Origin: Cryobacterium sp. GrIS_2_6
GTDB taxonomy: Bacteria > Actinomycetota > Actinomycetes > Actinomycetales > Microbacteriaceae
Reading direction: 5' to 3'
Assembly: GCF_035984545.1 (NCBI RefSeq)
Contig: NZ_JAXCHP010000001.1
Span: 3,534,001-3,598,000 of the forward strand
DNA: 64,000 bases
The position numbers and the translations under genes are program-made. Below the pieces are notes generated by a model. That model ran no database searches, was not told where the DNA came from, and saw only the letters and a list, made by a program, of their open reading frames with translations. Of this stretch, positions 34,304 through 42,984 are shown piece after piece; within the stretch, counting starts at the first letter, position 1; the number at the start of each line of letters is the position of its first letter.

Positions 34304-35323
34304 ATGATCAAGCTGCTTTCCCACCTGTCCCACGTCCGGCTGGCGACGCCGGACGTTGAAGCATCCGCTCGATTCTATGAAGAGCAGATGGGCGTGCGCG
34401 TGGTCCACCGCGACGATGAGAATGTCTATCTGCGCTGTTGGGGCGACTACTACCAGTACAGTCTCGCGCTGACCGAAGGCCCGGAGCCTGCGCTCGTCTG
34501 CATGGCATGGCGGACGACGAGCGACGAAGCCCTCGATGAGGCAGCGCGGCGCATCGAGAGCGCCGGAATCGCGGGGACCTGGAAGGATTCCAGCTTTGCG
34601 CTCGGTCGCTCCTATACCTTCACCGGCCCGTACGGCCACACCATGGAGCTGTTCTGGGACGTTGAGAAATTCGTGGGGGAGGGCGAGCACAAGTCGATTT
34701 ATCCGGACCGCCCCGAACGCCGCAGCAAGCACGGCGTCGCCCCCCGCCAGCTCGACCACGTCACCGTCGCGGCATCCGACGTCCTGGGTTTCGCAGCGTG
34801 GTACAGCGACGTCCTCGGCTTCCGGATCATGGCCCATACCGTGCTCGAGCACGCTGACATCAATGTCTTCAGCGTGCTGACCACGAACGAGAAATCCCAC
34901 GACCTCGGCGTGGTGCTGGACAGTTCGAGCCGCCTTGGCCGGGTCAACCACTTCGCGTACTGGGTCGACACCCGTGAGGACCTGCTGCAGGCCGCAGACA
35001 TCCTGATGGAAAACGGCTTCCCGATGGAATACGGGCCGTCGATCCACGGGATCGGCGAGCAGAACTTCCTCTATTTGCGCGACCCGAGGGGCATGCGCAT
35101 CGAGGTGAACACTGGCGGCTACCGCAACTACGTGCCGGACTGGGAACCGAACACCTGGCGCCCATCCGAAGGCTCGAACAACTTCTATCGCAACGGTTCG
35201 ATGCCGATGTCGATGACCGAATCCTTCCCGCCGGATGCCGCGCCCTCGGCCACAGAAGAGGGCATCGTTCCTGGAACGGAGGAGCAGCTCCTGAATCCCT
35301 ATGCCGTGCAGGGCCAGGGCTGA
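34304..35323 (+). CDS. VOC-superfamily extradiol-type dioxygenase
   Basis: A two-domain vicinal-oxygen-chelate protein of 339 residues, matching catechol 2,3-dioxygenases in size. The N-terminal module begins LSHLSHVRLATPDVEASARFYEEQMGVRVVHRD. The C-terminal module carries the iron ligands in LDHVTVAA (His), RVNHFAYWVDT (His) and RGMRIEVNTGGYRNY (Glu). A Glu/Pro-rich tail follows. It should cleave a catechol-like ring next to the diol using Fe(II) and O2 in the cytoplasm. GGAGG precedes ATG 34304. Placement beside the FAD monooxygenase operon and a common regulator motif makes a meta-cleavage pathway likely. Confidence 0.85.
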   Translation: MIKLLSHLSHVRLATPDVEASARFYEEQMGVRVVHRDDENVYLRCWGDYYQYSLALTEGPEPALVCMAWRTTSDEALDEAARRIESAGIAGTWKDSSFALGRSYTFTGPYGHTMELFWDVEKFVGEGEHKSIYPDRPERRSKHGVAPRQLDHVTVAASDVLGFAAWYSDVLGFRIMAHTVLEHADINVFSVLTTNEKSHDLGVVLDSSSRLGRVNHFAYWVDTREDLLQAADILMENGFPMEYGPSIHGIGEQNFLYLRDPRGMRIEVNTGGYRNYVPDWEPNTWRPSEGSNNFYRNGSMPMSMTESFPPDAAPSATEEGIVPGTEEQLLNPYAVQGQG

Positions 35324-35391
35324 AGCACCCACCGCACCATCGCCGACGGCTCGCACCCGCGAGCGCGACACAACGACCCGAAAGGCGTTCA

Positions 35392-36639
35392 ATGACGAAC
35401 ATCAGCCCCAACTTCGCGCCACTAACCGTCCAGGATGCGACGATCATCCCGGTGACCAACCGGCCGGCTACCTCACTGCAGGGCATCTTGCTCCTGATCG
35501 GAAGCTGTCTGCCCGTGCTGGGGGCGGTGCTGCTCGCACCGATCCTGCCGACCCTCAGCGAGGTGTTCGCCGCGGAACCGGGCGCGGAGGCGCTCGTTCC
35601 GCTCGTCCTCACCATCCCGGCTCTCATGATCGCGATCATCGCGCCGTTCGCGGGGGCGATCGTCGATCGTCTTGGCCGAAAGCGACTGCTCGTCGGTGCG
35701 CTCATCGCTTACGGAATCCTGGGCACCGCGCCCCTGTACCTGAACGGCCTCGGCGCGATCGTACTGAGCCGGGTCGGGGTGGGCATCACCGAGGCTGCGA
35801 TCATGACGTGTTGCACGACGCTCCTGGCCGACTACTTCGTGGGCAACCGGCGAAACCGCTACTTCGGGTTGCAGACAGTGGTGACCTCTCTCGCCGCGAC
35901 CGCATTCTTCGTCATCGGTGGAGCCCTCGGGGCCAGCGGCTGGCGCACACCGTTCTGGCTGTACCTTGCGAGCCTCGTGCTCGTCATTCCGGTGGCCATC
36001 TTCATCTGGCAACCTGCCTCCACCCGGGCCGGCGTTGGGAAGGCGAAGCTGCCACCCATTCCGTGGCGCGGCCTCACACTGCCGCTCGTGGTCACTCTTT
36101 TCGGCGGCGTCATGTTCTACGCCCTCATTGTGGAACTCCCCTATGTGCTCGACGGCCTGGGAGTGAAAGACGTCGCGATCATCGGGGCAGCTACCGCGAC
36201 GGCCTCACTGGCCACGGCGATCGGCGCCATCCTGTTCCGCTGGATTGCCCGCCACGGGGCCGCCAGACTACTGCCGCTGGCCCTGGGCCTTGCCGGAGCC
36301 GGCCTTGTCGTCGTCTGGTTCGCTCCATCCGTTCCCATTGCCGTTATCGGCGCGGTGATCACGTCCTTCGGCAACGGCATCTTGCTGCCGACGCTGCTCA
36401 CCTGGGCGGTTTCGGGCCTGGCCTTCGAGCAGCGCGGCCGGGGAACCGGCCTGTGGACCGGCGCTCTCTTCTTCGGGCAATTCGCCTCGCCGCTCCTTCT
36501 TCTGGGAATCGGCGCACTTCTGGGTGGCCTCCCCGCCGCGCTGGGGGCTCTCGGTCTCGCCTCTGTCGCTCTGGCCGCAGCGCTGGCCGTCGCGCTTCCC
36601 CGGCGCGCGGAGACGGTGCGTTACTCGGCAACTTCCTGA
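35392..36639 (+). CDS. MFS transporter of the aromatic-type cluster
   Basis: A 12-TM major facilitator of 415 residues. The hydrophobic segments begin with LLLIGSCLPVLGAVLLAPILP. Motif A reads GAIVDRLGRKRLLVG after TM2, and the central loop falls near residue 205 (ASTRAGVGKAKLPP). It is codirectional with and 68 bases downstream of the dioxygenase gene, so it probably imports the aromatic substrate or exports a product. The last 19 bases overlap the 3' end of the convergent regulator gene. Confidence 0.87.
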   Translation: MTNISPNFAPLTVQDATIIPVTNRPATSLQGILLLIGSCLPVLGAVLLAPILPTLSEVFAAEPGAEALVPLVLTIPALMIAIIAPFAGAIVDRLGRKRLLVGALIAYGILGTAPLYLNGLGAIVLSRVGVGITEAAIMTCCTTLLADYFVGNRRNRYFGLQTVVTSLAATAFFVIGGALGASGWRTPFWLYLASLVLVIPVAIFIWQPASTRAGVGKAKLPPIPWRGLTLPLVVTLFGGVMFYALIVELPYVLDGLGVKDVAIIGAATATASLATAIGAILFRWIARHGAARLLPLALGLAGAGLVVVWFAPSVPIAVIGAVITSFGNGILLPTLLTWAVSGLAFEQRGRGTGLWTGALFFGQFASPLLLLGIGALLGGLPAALGALGLASVALAAALAVALPRRAETVRYSATS

Positions 36640-37274
36640 TCGACTGTCGCCGGGATTCGCTCAGTCGTAGCTGACAGCGAGTCCCCGGCGAGGAGTGCAG
36701 AGAGCGCGGTGTCGTCCGGGTACCGGGTCCAGGCCACGTGCACATCGGCGACGAGGTCGCGATGGAACTCAACGAGGTGCTCCGGGCTGTGCTCGACGAA
36801 CGACGGGCCCCCGGCGAACCGGTTCCAGAGGAGGTTGGAACCGCGTCCCGCCGCCGGAGCCTCACCGAACAAGGTCAGCCAGAGGTCGTTGACCAGCAGG
36901 GTATCCCAGGCGGCAGAGAAGACCGCGACGGGGACTTCACTGAGCCGGTCGACGACGTACTGAACTCCCGGCGTCACGCGCCGGGGGACCATGGTCTTCG
37001 TCGGCACCGCTACCCCGCCGATGCGGAACAGGTGGTCCCGTTCGTGGTCGGTGAGTCGAAGCGCGCGGGCGAGTGACCCGAGCACCTGCGTTGACGGATG
37101 CGTGGCGCGGCCCTGCTCGAGACGAACGATGTAGTCGACGCTGAGGTTGGCGAGCATCGCGAGCTCCTCGCGGCGCATCCCGGGCGAGCGTCGGTCTCCA
37201 CCGGACGGCAAACCCGCCTCAACGGGAGAGATCCGGTCGCGCCACGCGCGAAGCAGGGAAGCAAGTTCTGGCAT
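36621..37274 (-). CDS. MmyB-like helix-turn-helix regulator, C-terminally short
   Basis: A 217-residue regulator. The N-terminal XRE helix-turn-helix reads GMRREELAMLANLSVDYIVRLEQGR (about residues 32-56). The MmyB-like ligand domain follows with NDLWLTLFGE, NLLWNRFAGGP and YPDDTALSALLAGD. Intact family members are about 270-290 residues and continue with a conserved region around an ELS.RS.EF segment that is missing here, so roughly 60 residues are lost and replaced by an unrelated tail. ATG 37274 is the family-like start (MPELASLLRAWRDR). It is divergent from an SDR gene, the common arrangement in which the regulator represses the SDR. Function may be impaired. Confidence 0.75.
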   Translation of the reverse strand: MPELASLLRAWRDRISPVEAGLPSGGDRRSPGMRREELAMLANLSVDYIVRLEQGRATHPSTQVLGSLARALRLTDHERDHLFRIGGVAVPTKTMVPRRVTPGVQYVVDRLSEVPVAVFSAAWDTLLVNDLWLTLFGEAPAAGRGSNLLWNRFAGGPSFVEHSPEHLVEFHRDLVADVHVAWTRYPDDTALSALLAGDSLSATTERIPATVDQEVAE

Positions 37275-37359
37275 GGCTCCACTCTGCCCTTCCCTGCTGG
37301 GCAGCGGGTGGTACTGGCAGTCCAGGCAAGTGTCTCGGGCACGGCCGCAGGCTGGAATC

Positions 37360-38040
37360 ATGACAACAACACTCATCACCGGTGCCAACAAGGGGCTCGG
37401 ACTTGAAACCGCCCGCCTACTCCTCGGGGCCGCACACACTGTCTATGCCGGCATGCGCGACACGGCCAACGGCACGGATGCTGCGGCTCTCGGCGTTCAC
37501 GTCGTGCAGCTGGACGTCACGGACGACGAGTCCGTCGCATCCGCGCTCGCCTCACTGCCCGAGCTGGACGTTCTGATCAACAACGCCGGGATCGTCGGCT
37601 CGCACGCCGGAGTCGACGAATTCGGTGCGGACGACCTGGCCGCGGTCTTCGACACCAGCGTGTACTCCATCGTCCGCGTCACCAGGGCCGCCCTGCCGCT
37701 GCTCAGAGCGTCCGGCAACGCCGTGATCGTCAAAGTCGCAAGTGGGCTCGGGTTCCCGCGTTTTGTCACAGACCCCGCCCGCGTCGAATCGACGATCACC
37801 GGCCTTGGCTACATGACGTCCAAGGCCGCCGTGATCATGCTCACCCTGCAGTACAGCAAAATGCTGCCGTCGATGCGGGTGAACACGATCGACCCCGGTT
37901 ACACGTCCGCCGCGCTCAACGGCCACAGCGGTCCCCAAACCGTGACAGAGGGCACGGATGCCGTCATCGCGATGGCGACAATCGGTACGGACGGTCCGAC
38001 CGGAACGTTCAGCGACCGTGACGGTCTCATCGCCTACTGA
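37360..38040 (+). CDS. Short-chain dehydrogenase divergent from the MmyB-like regulator
   Basis: A 226-residue SDR. The NADP motif is LITGANKGLGLETARLLL (residues 5-22), with AGMRD after strand 2. NNAGIVGSH (about 72-80), the catalytic region with VASGLGF, and YMTSK (about 150) complete the site, and MRVNTIDPGYTSAALNG is typical of carbonyl-reductase-like SDRs. The close divergent pairing with an MmyB-type repressor is widespread in actinobacteria and suggests induction by a reactive carbonyl or xenobiotic. The next downstream sequence is gene remnants. Confidence 0.85.
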   Translation: MTTTLITGANKGLGLETARLLLGAAHTVYAGMRDTANGTDAAALGVHVVQLDVTDDESVASALASLPELDVLINNAGIVGSHAGVDEFGADDLAAVFDTSVYSIVRVTRAALPLLRASGNAVIVKVASGLGFPRFVTDPARVESTITGLGYMTSKAAVIMLTLQYSKMLPSMRVNTIDPGYTSAALNGHSGPQTVTEGTDAVIAMATIGTDGPTGTFSDRDGLIAY

Positions 38041-38043
38041 CGT

Positions 38044-38160
38044 CTACGGGCGGACGAACATCTTGAGCGCCAGGCGATCGGCCACCGCCTGTAACCGGCG
38101 GGTACGTCATCGAGGCCCACGAATCCGTGGCCCATTCGCGCGCCCTGCGCGGTCTCCGGC
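38044..38160 (-). pseudogene. C-terminal scrap of a zinc alcohol dehydrogenase
   Basis: Read on the minus strand, one frame gives MGHGFVGLDDVPAGYR and the next frame, after a one-base shift, gives VADRLALKMFVRP followed by TAG at 38044-38046. The VPxGYRxMxxRxALKxxVRP ending is characteristic of medium-chain alcohol dehydrogenases. Nothing of the rest of the gene is present. The fragment abuts the aldo/keto reductase remnant on the opposite strand, so a deletion or rearrangement junction must lie near 38160. Confidence 0.45.
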
Positions 38161-38161
38161 T

Positions 38162-38729
38162 TGGACGAGTGCGGCCACCCAGATCGTCAAGGCGCAGGTG
38201 GCCGCACGCGACCGGAACCTCGCCGGGTTCGTCACCGAAGAGCCGCCCTATTCGCTCCTCGTCCGCGGCATCGAGCAGGACGTCCTTCCCGCGGCACGTC
38301 GTTACGGCATGGGCACCCTCACCTACAGCCCACTCGCCGGCGGGTGGCTCTCCGGCAGGTGGCGCAAGGACGCCGCTCCCGTCCCGACCTCGGCGGCACG
38401 CCCGAGCGCCCGTTTCGATATGACGAGCGTCGCGAACCAGCGGAAGCTCGAGGTCGTCGACGCCCTCGCCCGGGTCGCCGAGGAGGCCGGTCTCACACTG
38501 ATCCAGATGGCGATCGCGTTCGTGATCAACCCTCCCGGAGTCACCTCGGCGACCATCGGCCCGCGCACGATGGAGCAACTCGCGTCCCAGCTGCCGGCCG
38601 CCGGCATGACCCCGTCGACCGAGGTCCTCGACGCCATCGACGCTCTCGTCGCCCCCCGGCGTCACCCTGAACCCCGATAACAACAGCGACGGCGCGACCG
38701 AACTCACCCCGGCTGCGCGCCGCAGCTGA
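38162..38729 (+). pseudogene. Aldo/keto reductase remnant (N-terminus missing, frameshifted end)
   Basis: About 170 residues match the C-terminal half of an AKR: SAATQIVKAQVAARDRN, EEPPYSLLVRGIEQDVLPAARRYGMG, TYSPLAGGWLSGRW and PGVTSATIGPRTMEQLASQL. The first half with the catalytic Tyr/Lys/Asp is absent. Near the end a run of six C at 38652-38657 has gained one base. Removing it restores the family ending (VAPGVTLNP then PAARRS and TGA at 38727-38729). It is therefore both truncated and frameshifted. Confidence 0.8.
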
Positions 38730-38794
38730 CGATCGCCGACCTGTCTCGCGGCACGGCGGATGCTGCGGGGGCCGAAGGTGAGACCGCACGAAGG

Positions 38795-39436
38795 TCAGAC
38801 CGTGCGCGGGGCCTTGGCGAGGTTGGCCTCGAGCTCGGCGGTGTTCTGGCGGATGACGTAGGCCGGGCGGTCGCGCTCGACGCGCCAGCTCTCGGAGAGC
38901 GGGCCGATGTTCACGGTGTCGAAGCCGAATTCGTCATACAGCTTCGTGACGAAGTCGGAGGCATCCGCGAAGTCGGATGCAGTCGCGAGCGCGCGACGCG
39001 CCGGGTCGCCAGCGGGGTGCGCGTCTCCGGTGATGTCGACGGCCATGATGTGGTTGAAGCCCTTCGCCACACGGGAGGTGGGCAGGTGCGCCTGCAGCAT
39101 GCCGCTCACGGTCGCCTCGCCCTTGTCGAGGGCGTCGATGTGGCCGTCGCGTTCGAAGTAATAGTTGTTGGTGTCGATCACGATCTTGCCAGCGAGTGGC
39201 TCGACGGGCACGTCCGCGTATGCCTTGAGCGGCACGGTGACGACGGCGACGTCGGCGGCCTCTGCCGCCTGGACGGCGGTTCCGGCTGTCGCCTTCGGGC
39301 CAAGTTCGGCCACGAGGTCCGCGAGGGTCTCCGGGCCGCGAGAGTTGCTGATCACGACGTCATAGCCGCTCTCGATCGCCTTGCGGGCGACCTGGCTGCC
39401 GATGTTTCCTGCTCCGATGATTCCGATAGTTGTCAT
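38795..39436 (-). CDS. NADP oxidoreductase, coenzyme F420-dependent type
   Basis: A 213-residue Rossmann-fold protein of the NADP-oxidoreductase (COG2085-like) family. The motif TTIGIIGAGNIGSQVARKAIESG opens the protein, and SNSRGPE after strand 2 (Ser/Arg) indicates NADP binding. DVAVVTVPLKAY, IVIDTNNYYFERDGH and VAKGFNHI follow as in FNO-like proteins and in reductases of the dinucleotide-binding group. True F420:NADP reductase activity is possible but not assured. It ends within a region otherwise full of pseudogenes, yet its own frame is intact. Confidence 0.8.
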   Translation of the reverse strand: MTTIGIIGAGNIGSQVARKAIESGYDVVISNSRGPETLADLVAELGPKATAGTAVQAAEAADVAVVTVPLKAYADVPVEPLAGKIVIDTNNYYFERDGHIDALDKGEATVSGMLQAHLPTSRVAKGFNHIMAVDITGDAHPAGDPARRALATASDFADASDFVTKLYDEFGFDTVNIGPLSESWRVERDRPAYVIRQNTAELEANLAKAPRTV

Positions 39437-39506
39437 GATCGGGACAACGAGGTCCGGGCGGGAAATGTTCCCGCATCAGCGAAAAGTACGCGCCTGGCGA
39501 AATCGT

Positions 39507-39994
39507 TCAGACGGCAAATCGGGTGATGGCCGAGGCCGGCCCGCCGCCGGGAACGTCGTCGGCGCGGACCGCGAGCACCCGCGCGCCGGAGAGCAGGGCC
39601 CGGCGAGCGATCTCGTCCACGACGCCGTAGTTGTGGGCGTCGTCGACGTCGTCGAAGGTGATCGCACCGGAAGCCTCGTCGACGTACCCCGGGATCTTCC
39701 GGTCGATGTCTACAACGAGGGTGTCGATGGCGCCGTGGGTTGCGGCACGGGCGATATCGCTGAGGTCGGTGGCGCCGCGGCCCTCGTTGAAACGGGCCTC
39801 GATCAGATCGGAGAGTTCGCCGAGCTGGGCGGCGTAGAGCCGGTCAAGCACGGGGCGAACGGTGGCTGCGAGCTCCTCGGAAGACCGACGGTCGGAACCG
39901 GACTCGTGGGCAGTTGGATCGAGACGCAGAACGGTTCCCGCACGGCCGCCAGCTGCCGGATCGACGTTGGATTGGGGATGTCGGTGTGCAGCAT
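39507..39994 (-). pseudogene. baeRF11-like release-factor-family gene with internal deletion
   Basis: The minus-strand frame from 39994 gives MLHTDIPNPTSIRQLAAVRE followed by PFCVSIQLPTSPV, the start of the baeRF family 11 (bacterial homologues of archaeo-eukaryotic release factors). Near 39900 the homologous frame switches to RRSSEELAATVRPVLDRLYA and runs to 39507, ending with VDEIARRALLSGARVLAVRADDVPGGG, the family C-terminus. About 200 internal residues are missing and the junction is out of frame. Family identity is from memory of the N- and C-terminal motifs. Confidence 0.65.
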
Positions 39995-40180
39995 GTCTGG
40001 CCCGTACCTTCCGGAGAGTCGTTGTCAGGTTCCTCGTGCGTCCCCGCGACGACGACAGTGTGGCCCCGGCTCGGGAGGGCCGCGCGGCGCATCCGTGCAG
40101 CTGCGGACCGTAGTGTTCCAGTGAGGGCTCGATCGCCAGGATGTGTGGTTCGGGCCGGTCGCGACAGAGAGGGATTGAAC

Positions 40181-41170
40181 ATGGAGTATCGCCGTTTGGG
40201 CAAGTCCGGGCTGCAGGTCAGCGAGGTGTCCCTCGGGTCGTGGGTGACGTTCGGCAAGCAGGTGCGCGAGGACGACGCGCTGGCGCTGATGACGCTCGCC
40301 TATGACTCGGGGATCAACTTCTTCGACAACGCCGAAGGGTATGAAGCCGGCGCATCGGAGGCGCTGATGGGGGCCGCGCTGGAGAAGCTCGGCTGGGGGC
40401 GTGACTCCTATGCCGTGTCGTCGAAGGTCTTCTGGGGCGGCTCGAAGCCCACCCAGCGAGGCCTGTCGCGCAAGCACGTGACCGAAGCATGCCATGCCGC
40501 GCTGAAGCGCCTTCGGGTGGACTACCTCGACCTCTACTTCTGTCACCGTCCCGACATCGATACGCCGATCGAAGAGACCGTCTGGGCGATGCACAACCTC
40601 ATCACGCAGGGCAAGGTGCTGTACTGGGGAACGTCGGAGTGGAGTGCGCAGCAGATCACAGAGGCCCACGCCGTCGCGCGAGCCCTGCACATCACGCCGC
40701 CGACAATGGAACAGCCGCAGTACAACATGTTCACGCGCCAGAAGGTGGAGAGCGAGTTCCTGCCGTTATACGACACCTTCGGCCTCGGAACGACCATCTG
40801 GTCGCCGCTGGCCTCCGGGGTCCTTACCGGCAAGTACAACGACGGGGTTCCGGCCGACAGCCGGATGAACCTCCCGGGCTACGAGTGGCTCAGGGCGGAG
40901 TGGGAATCCGAAGCCGGGAAGGCCAAGCTCGAGAAGGTCCGCAGACTGGCGATCGTCGCCTCGGATGCCGGACTGCCGTTGACGCACCTGGCGTTGCTCT
41001 GGTGCTTGCGCAACCCTCGGGTGTCGACCGTGATCCTGGGGGCGAGCAAGAAGGCGCAACTGGCCGACAACCTCGCGGCCCTGGACTCGAAGGCCGCTCT
41101 GACCGCCGAGGTGATCGCCGCGATCGAGGAGATCCTCGGCAACGAACCGCCTGTCCCCCAGCGCTACTGA
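40181..41170 (+). CDS. Aldo/keto reductase (potassium-channel beta-subunit type)
   Basis: A 329-residue NADPH-dependent AKR. The N-terminus MEYRRLGKSGLQVSEVSLGSWVTFG is standard. The catalytic tetrad is visible as Asp and Tyr in NFFDNAEGYEAGASE, Lys in SSKVFWGG and His in LDLYFCHRPD. WSPLASGVLTGKY and VSTVILGASKKAQLADNL form the C-terminal cofactor site. AGAGAGGG lies upstream of ATG 40181. It resembles bacterial homologues of Kv-beta and YghZ, which reduce aldehydes or methylglyoxal. It is intact and flanked by decayed genes. Confidence 0.9.
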   Translation: MEYRRLGKSGLQVSEVSLGSWVTFGKQVREDDALALMTLAYDSGINFFDNAEGYEAGASEALMGAALEKLGWGRDSYAVSSKVFWGGSKPTQRGLSRKHVTEACHAALKRLRVDYLDLYFCHRPDIDTPIEETVWAMHNLITQGKVLYWGTSEWSAQQITEAHAVARALHITPPTMEQPQYNMFTRQKVESEFLPLYDTFGLGTTIWSPLASGVLTGKYNDGVPADSRMNLPGYEWLRAEWESEAGKAKLEKVRRLAIVASDAGLPLTHLALLWCLRNPRVSTVILGASKKAQLADNLAALDSKAALTAEVIAAIEEILGNEPPVPQRY

Positions 41171-41208
41171 ACTCACCCGCGGGGCGCTGGCACCGTCCTT
41201 AGGCCGTC

Positions 41209-42925
41209 TCAGCGGGCGAGTACCGCGACCGAAATGTCCGGCTGCGGGCGCGCGAAGAGATAGCCCTGACCGTATCGGCAGCCCATGTCGCGGAGGAGCT
41301 CAAGCTGTTCGCTGGTCTCGATTCCCTCGGCGGCGACGTCGCGTCTGAGGGAATCGGCCAGGTGCAGGATTCCCCATACGATCGCCTTGTCGCGGTAAGA
41401 GGAGACAAGGTTGTCGATGAAAGTCATGTCGATCTTGAGCAGGTCGACCTCCAGCGAACGGAGCTGGGCGAACGAGGACTAGCCGGTTCCGAAGTCGTCG
41501 ATCGCGAGGCGGACGCCGAGATCGCGCAGTTCGTCGAACGTGCGGGTCGCCGAATCCATGACGTCGATAACGGCGCTCTCGGTGAGTTCGAGCCAGAGCT
41601 CGCCGGGCGCCAGCCCGGTCTCGATGAGGGCGCGGCGAACGACGGTGCCGAAGTCCGAGCGCACGAACTGCCGCGCGGGGACATTGACGCTGACGGCTTG
41701 ATCGGCATCGAGCGAAGTGGCCGCCGAACACGCCTGCCGAAGCACGGCGCGGCCGATGTCCCTGATCAGCCCGGTCTCCTCGGCGATCGCGATGAAATCG
41801 CCCGGCGCGACGATGCCGATTCCCGGTCGCCGCCAGCGCGCCACGGCCTCAGCCGCCGCGACCCGCGGGTCCTGCAGGTCGACGACCGGCTGGTACCAGG
41901 TCTCGATCTCACTGCGGCCGACAGCAGTGCGAAGCCAGATTTCCGTGTCGACGATGAAGAGCACGCCGACTCCACGGTGAGCCCTGGCGGCGAAGAGGAG
42001 TGCCTGGTCGAGCCGGTCGAGACGGTCTTCCGCCACGCTTCGGGCACCCGCTTCGCGTCGCCCGCGTGGATGTTCCGGCCCCAGCCGTCTCCCCGCGACG
42101 CCTCGACGCTCAGGCCGGTCATCCGCATCCACTGCTCGTTGGTTGTGGTGACACCGCCGCTGGCGTCGAATTGCACGATGCCGACGGGCACGATGCCGAC
42201 GGGCACGATGCCGACGGGCACGATGCGGATGAGCGCGTGCACTCGCTCGGCTGTTCTGGCCAGTTCGCGGGTGCGGTCGTGCACCGCGTTCTCGAGGGTC
42301 GCGTTGGCCACGGCCAGGGCGTCGAAAGCGCCGTCGCGTTGGACGTCGAGTGCGCGGAGACGTCCGGCCGCGATCCATGCGACGCCGAGGACGCGCCCGA
42401 TGGTGGATGAGACAAGCAGCGCGTCGCCCAATTCGGCATCGAACCAGCCTTCTCGCTGGGCCCAGAGGCGCAGCCACCCGAGGAGGAACGGGCCGAGAAT
42501 GATGACGGGGAGGCCGCTTCGGAGCAGCCGGCCCGCACGCCGACGATCGCGCACCAGGCGCACCAGGCCGACGTCCGGCCGTTCGAGCAGGACGGCCGCG
42601 GCGATCGCGCTCACGCACAGGACGGAGAGCGTGGAGATGTTCAGCGGCCGGCCGGCCGGCGTCGCTCACGGCCGATACTCCGTACGCGGCGCTGAGGATG
42701 GTCAGGAGCACCAGCAACAGGGTGAGAACGCCGAAGCCGGCGGTGACGGCGGCACCCGCCACGCCACGGAGGCAGAAGGCGAGTCAGAGTAGCACGAGCG
42801 AGAGTGCGGTCCCGATCGCCATTCTTGGCGGCGATTCACCGAGGCGGAGCCCCGGCAGGTCGAGCATGTACCACCGGACCACGGAGAAGAGGGTCACCAG
42901 GGCGACGAGGGCGGATCGTCGTTCT
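41209..42925 (-). pseudogene. Decayed membrane-PAS-(GGDEF)-EAL signalling protein
   Basis: The minus strand retains hydrophobic segments (ALVALVTLFSVVRWYML and VLTLLLVLLTILSAAYGVSAV), a PAS-like domain (LIRIVPVGIVQFDASGGV... with GWGRNIH) and a nearly full EAL domain (ETWYQPVVDLQDP, AAAEAVARWRRP, LWLELTESAVID, LAIDDFGTG, LLKIDMTFID, AAEGIETSEQL). Lesions are TGA at 42784-42786, a frame change near 42655, another near 42030 that also removes almost the whole GGDEF domain, and TAG at 41479-41481 exactly where the conserved Tyr of DDFGTGYSS should be. No functional c-di-GMP enzyme can be made without suppression. The 5' end runs into a diverged inverted repeat. Confidence 0.85.
42173..42217 (-). 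repeat. Three 15-bp tandem repeats in the PAS region
   Basis: GCACGATGCCGACGG occurs three times in a row (42173-42187, 42188-42202, 42203-42217), followed by a partial unit. On the coding strand it adds in-frame PVGIV units to a position where PAS proteins have one. It looks like slippage in an unconstrained gene. Confidence 0.85.
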
Positions 42926-42957
42926 GCCGCGCTCAGAACGGCTCATCCGCTCTCGCG
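42911..42957. repeat. Diverged third copy of the long inverted repeat
   Basis: The left part GCGGATCGTCGTTCTG (42911-42926) and right part CAGAACGGCTCATCCGC plus TCTCGCG (42934-42957) pair imperfectly and resemble the arms of the repeats at 6002-6062 and 14837-14897 (shared ATCGTCGTTCT and GAACG...CGCT.TCGCG). It overlaps the decayed 5' end of the EAL gene. Confidence 0.45.
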
Positions 42958-42984
42958 AGGAAGGGGGGAGGTGTGGGGGCGTGC

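Noticed and set aside
42173..42217. 15-bp tandem repeats as a phase-variation switch
   Set aside because: The unit is a multiple of three, so copy changes would not shift the frame, and the gene is already inactivated by several other lesions.
41362..42792. A 476-codon plus-strand frame in the EAL region
   Set aside because: Antisense to the recognisable, though broken, PAS-EAL sequence; no domain similarity.
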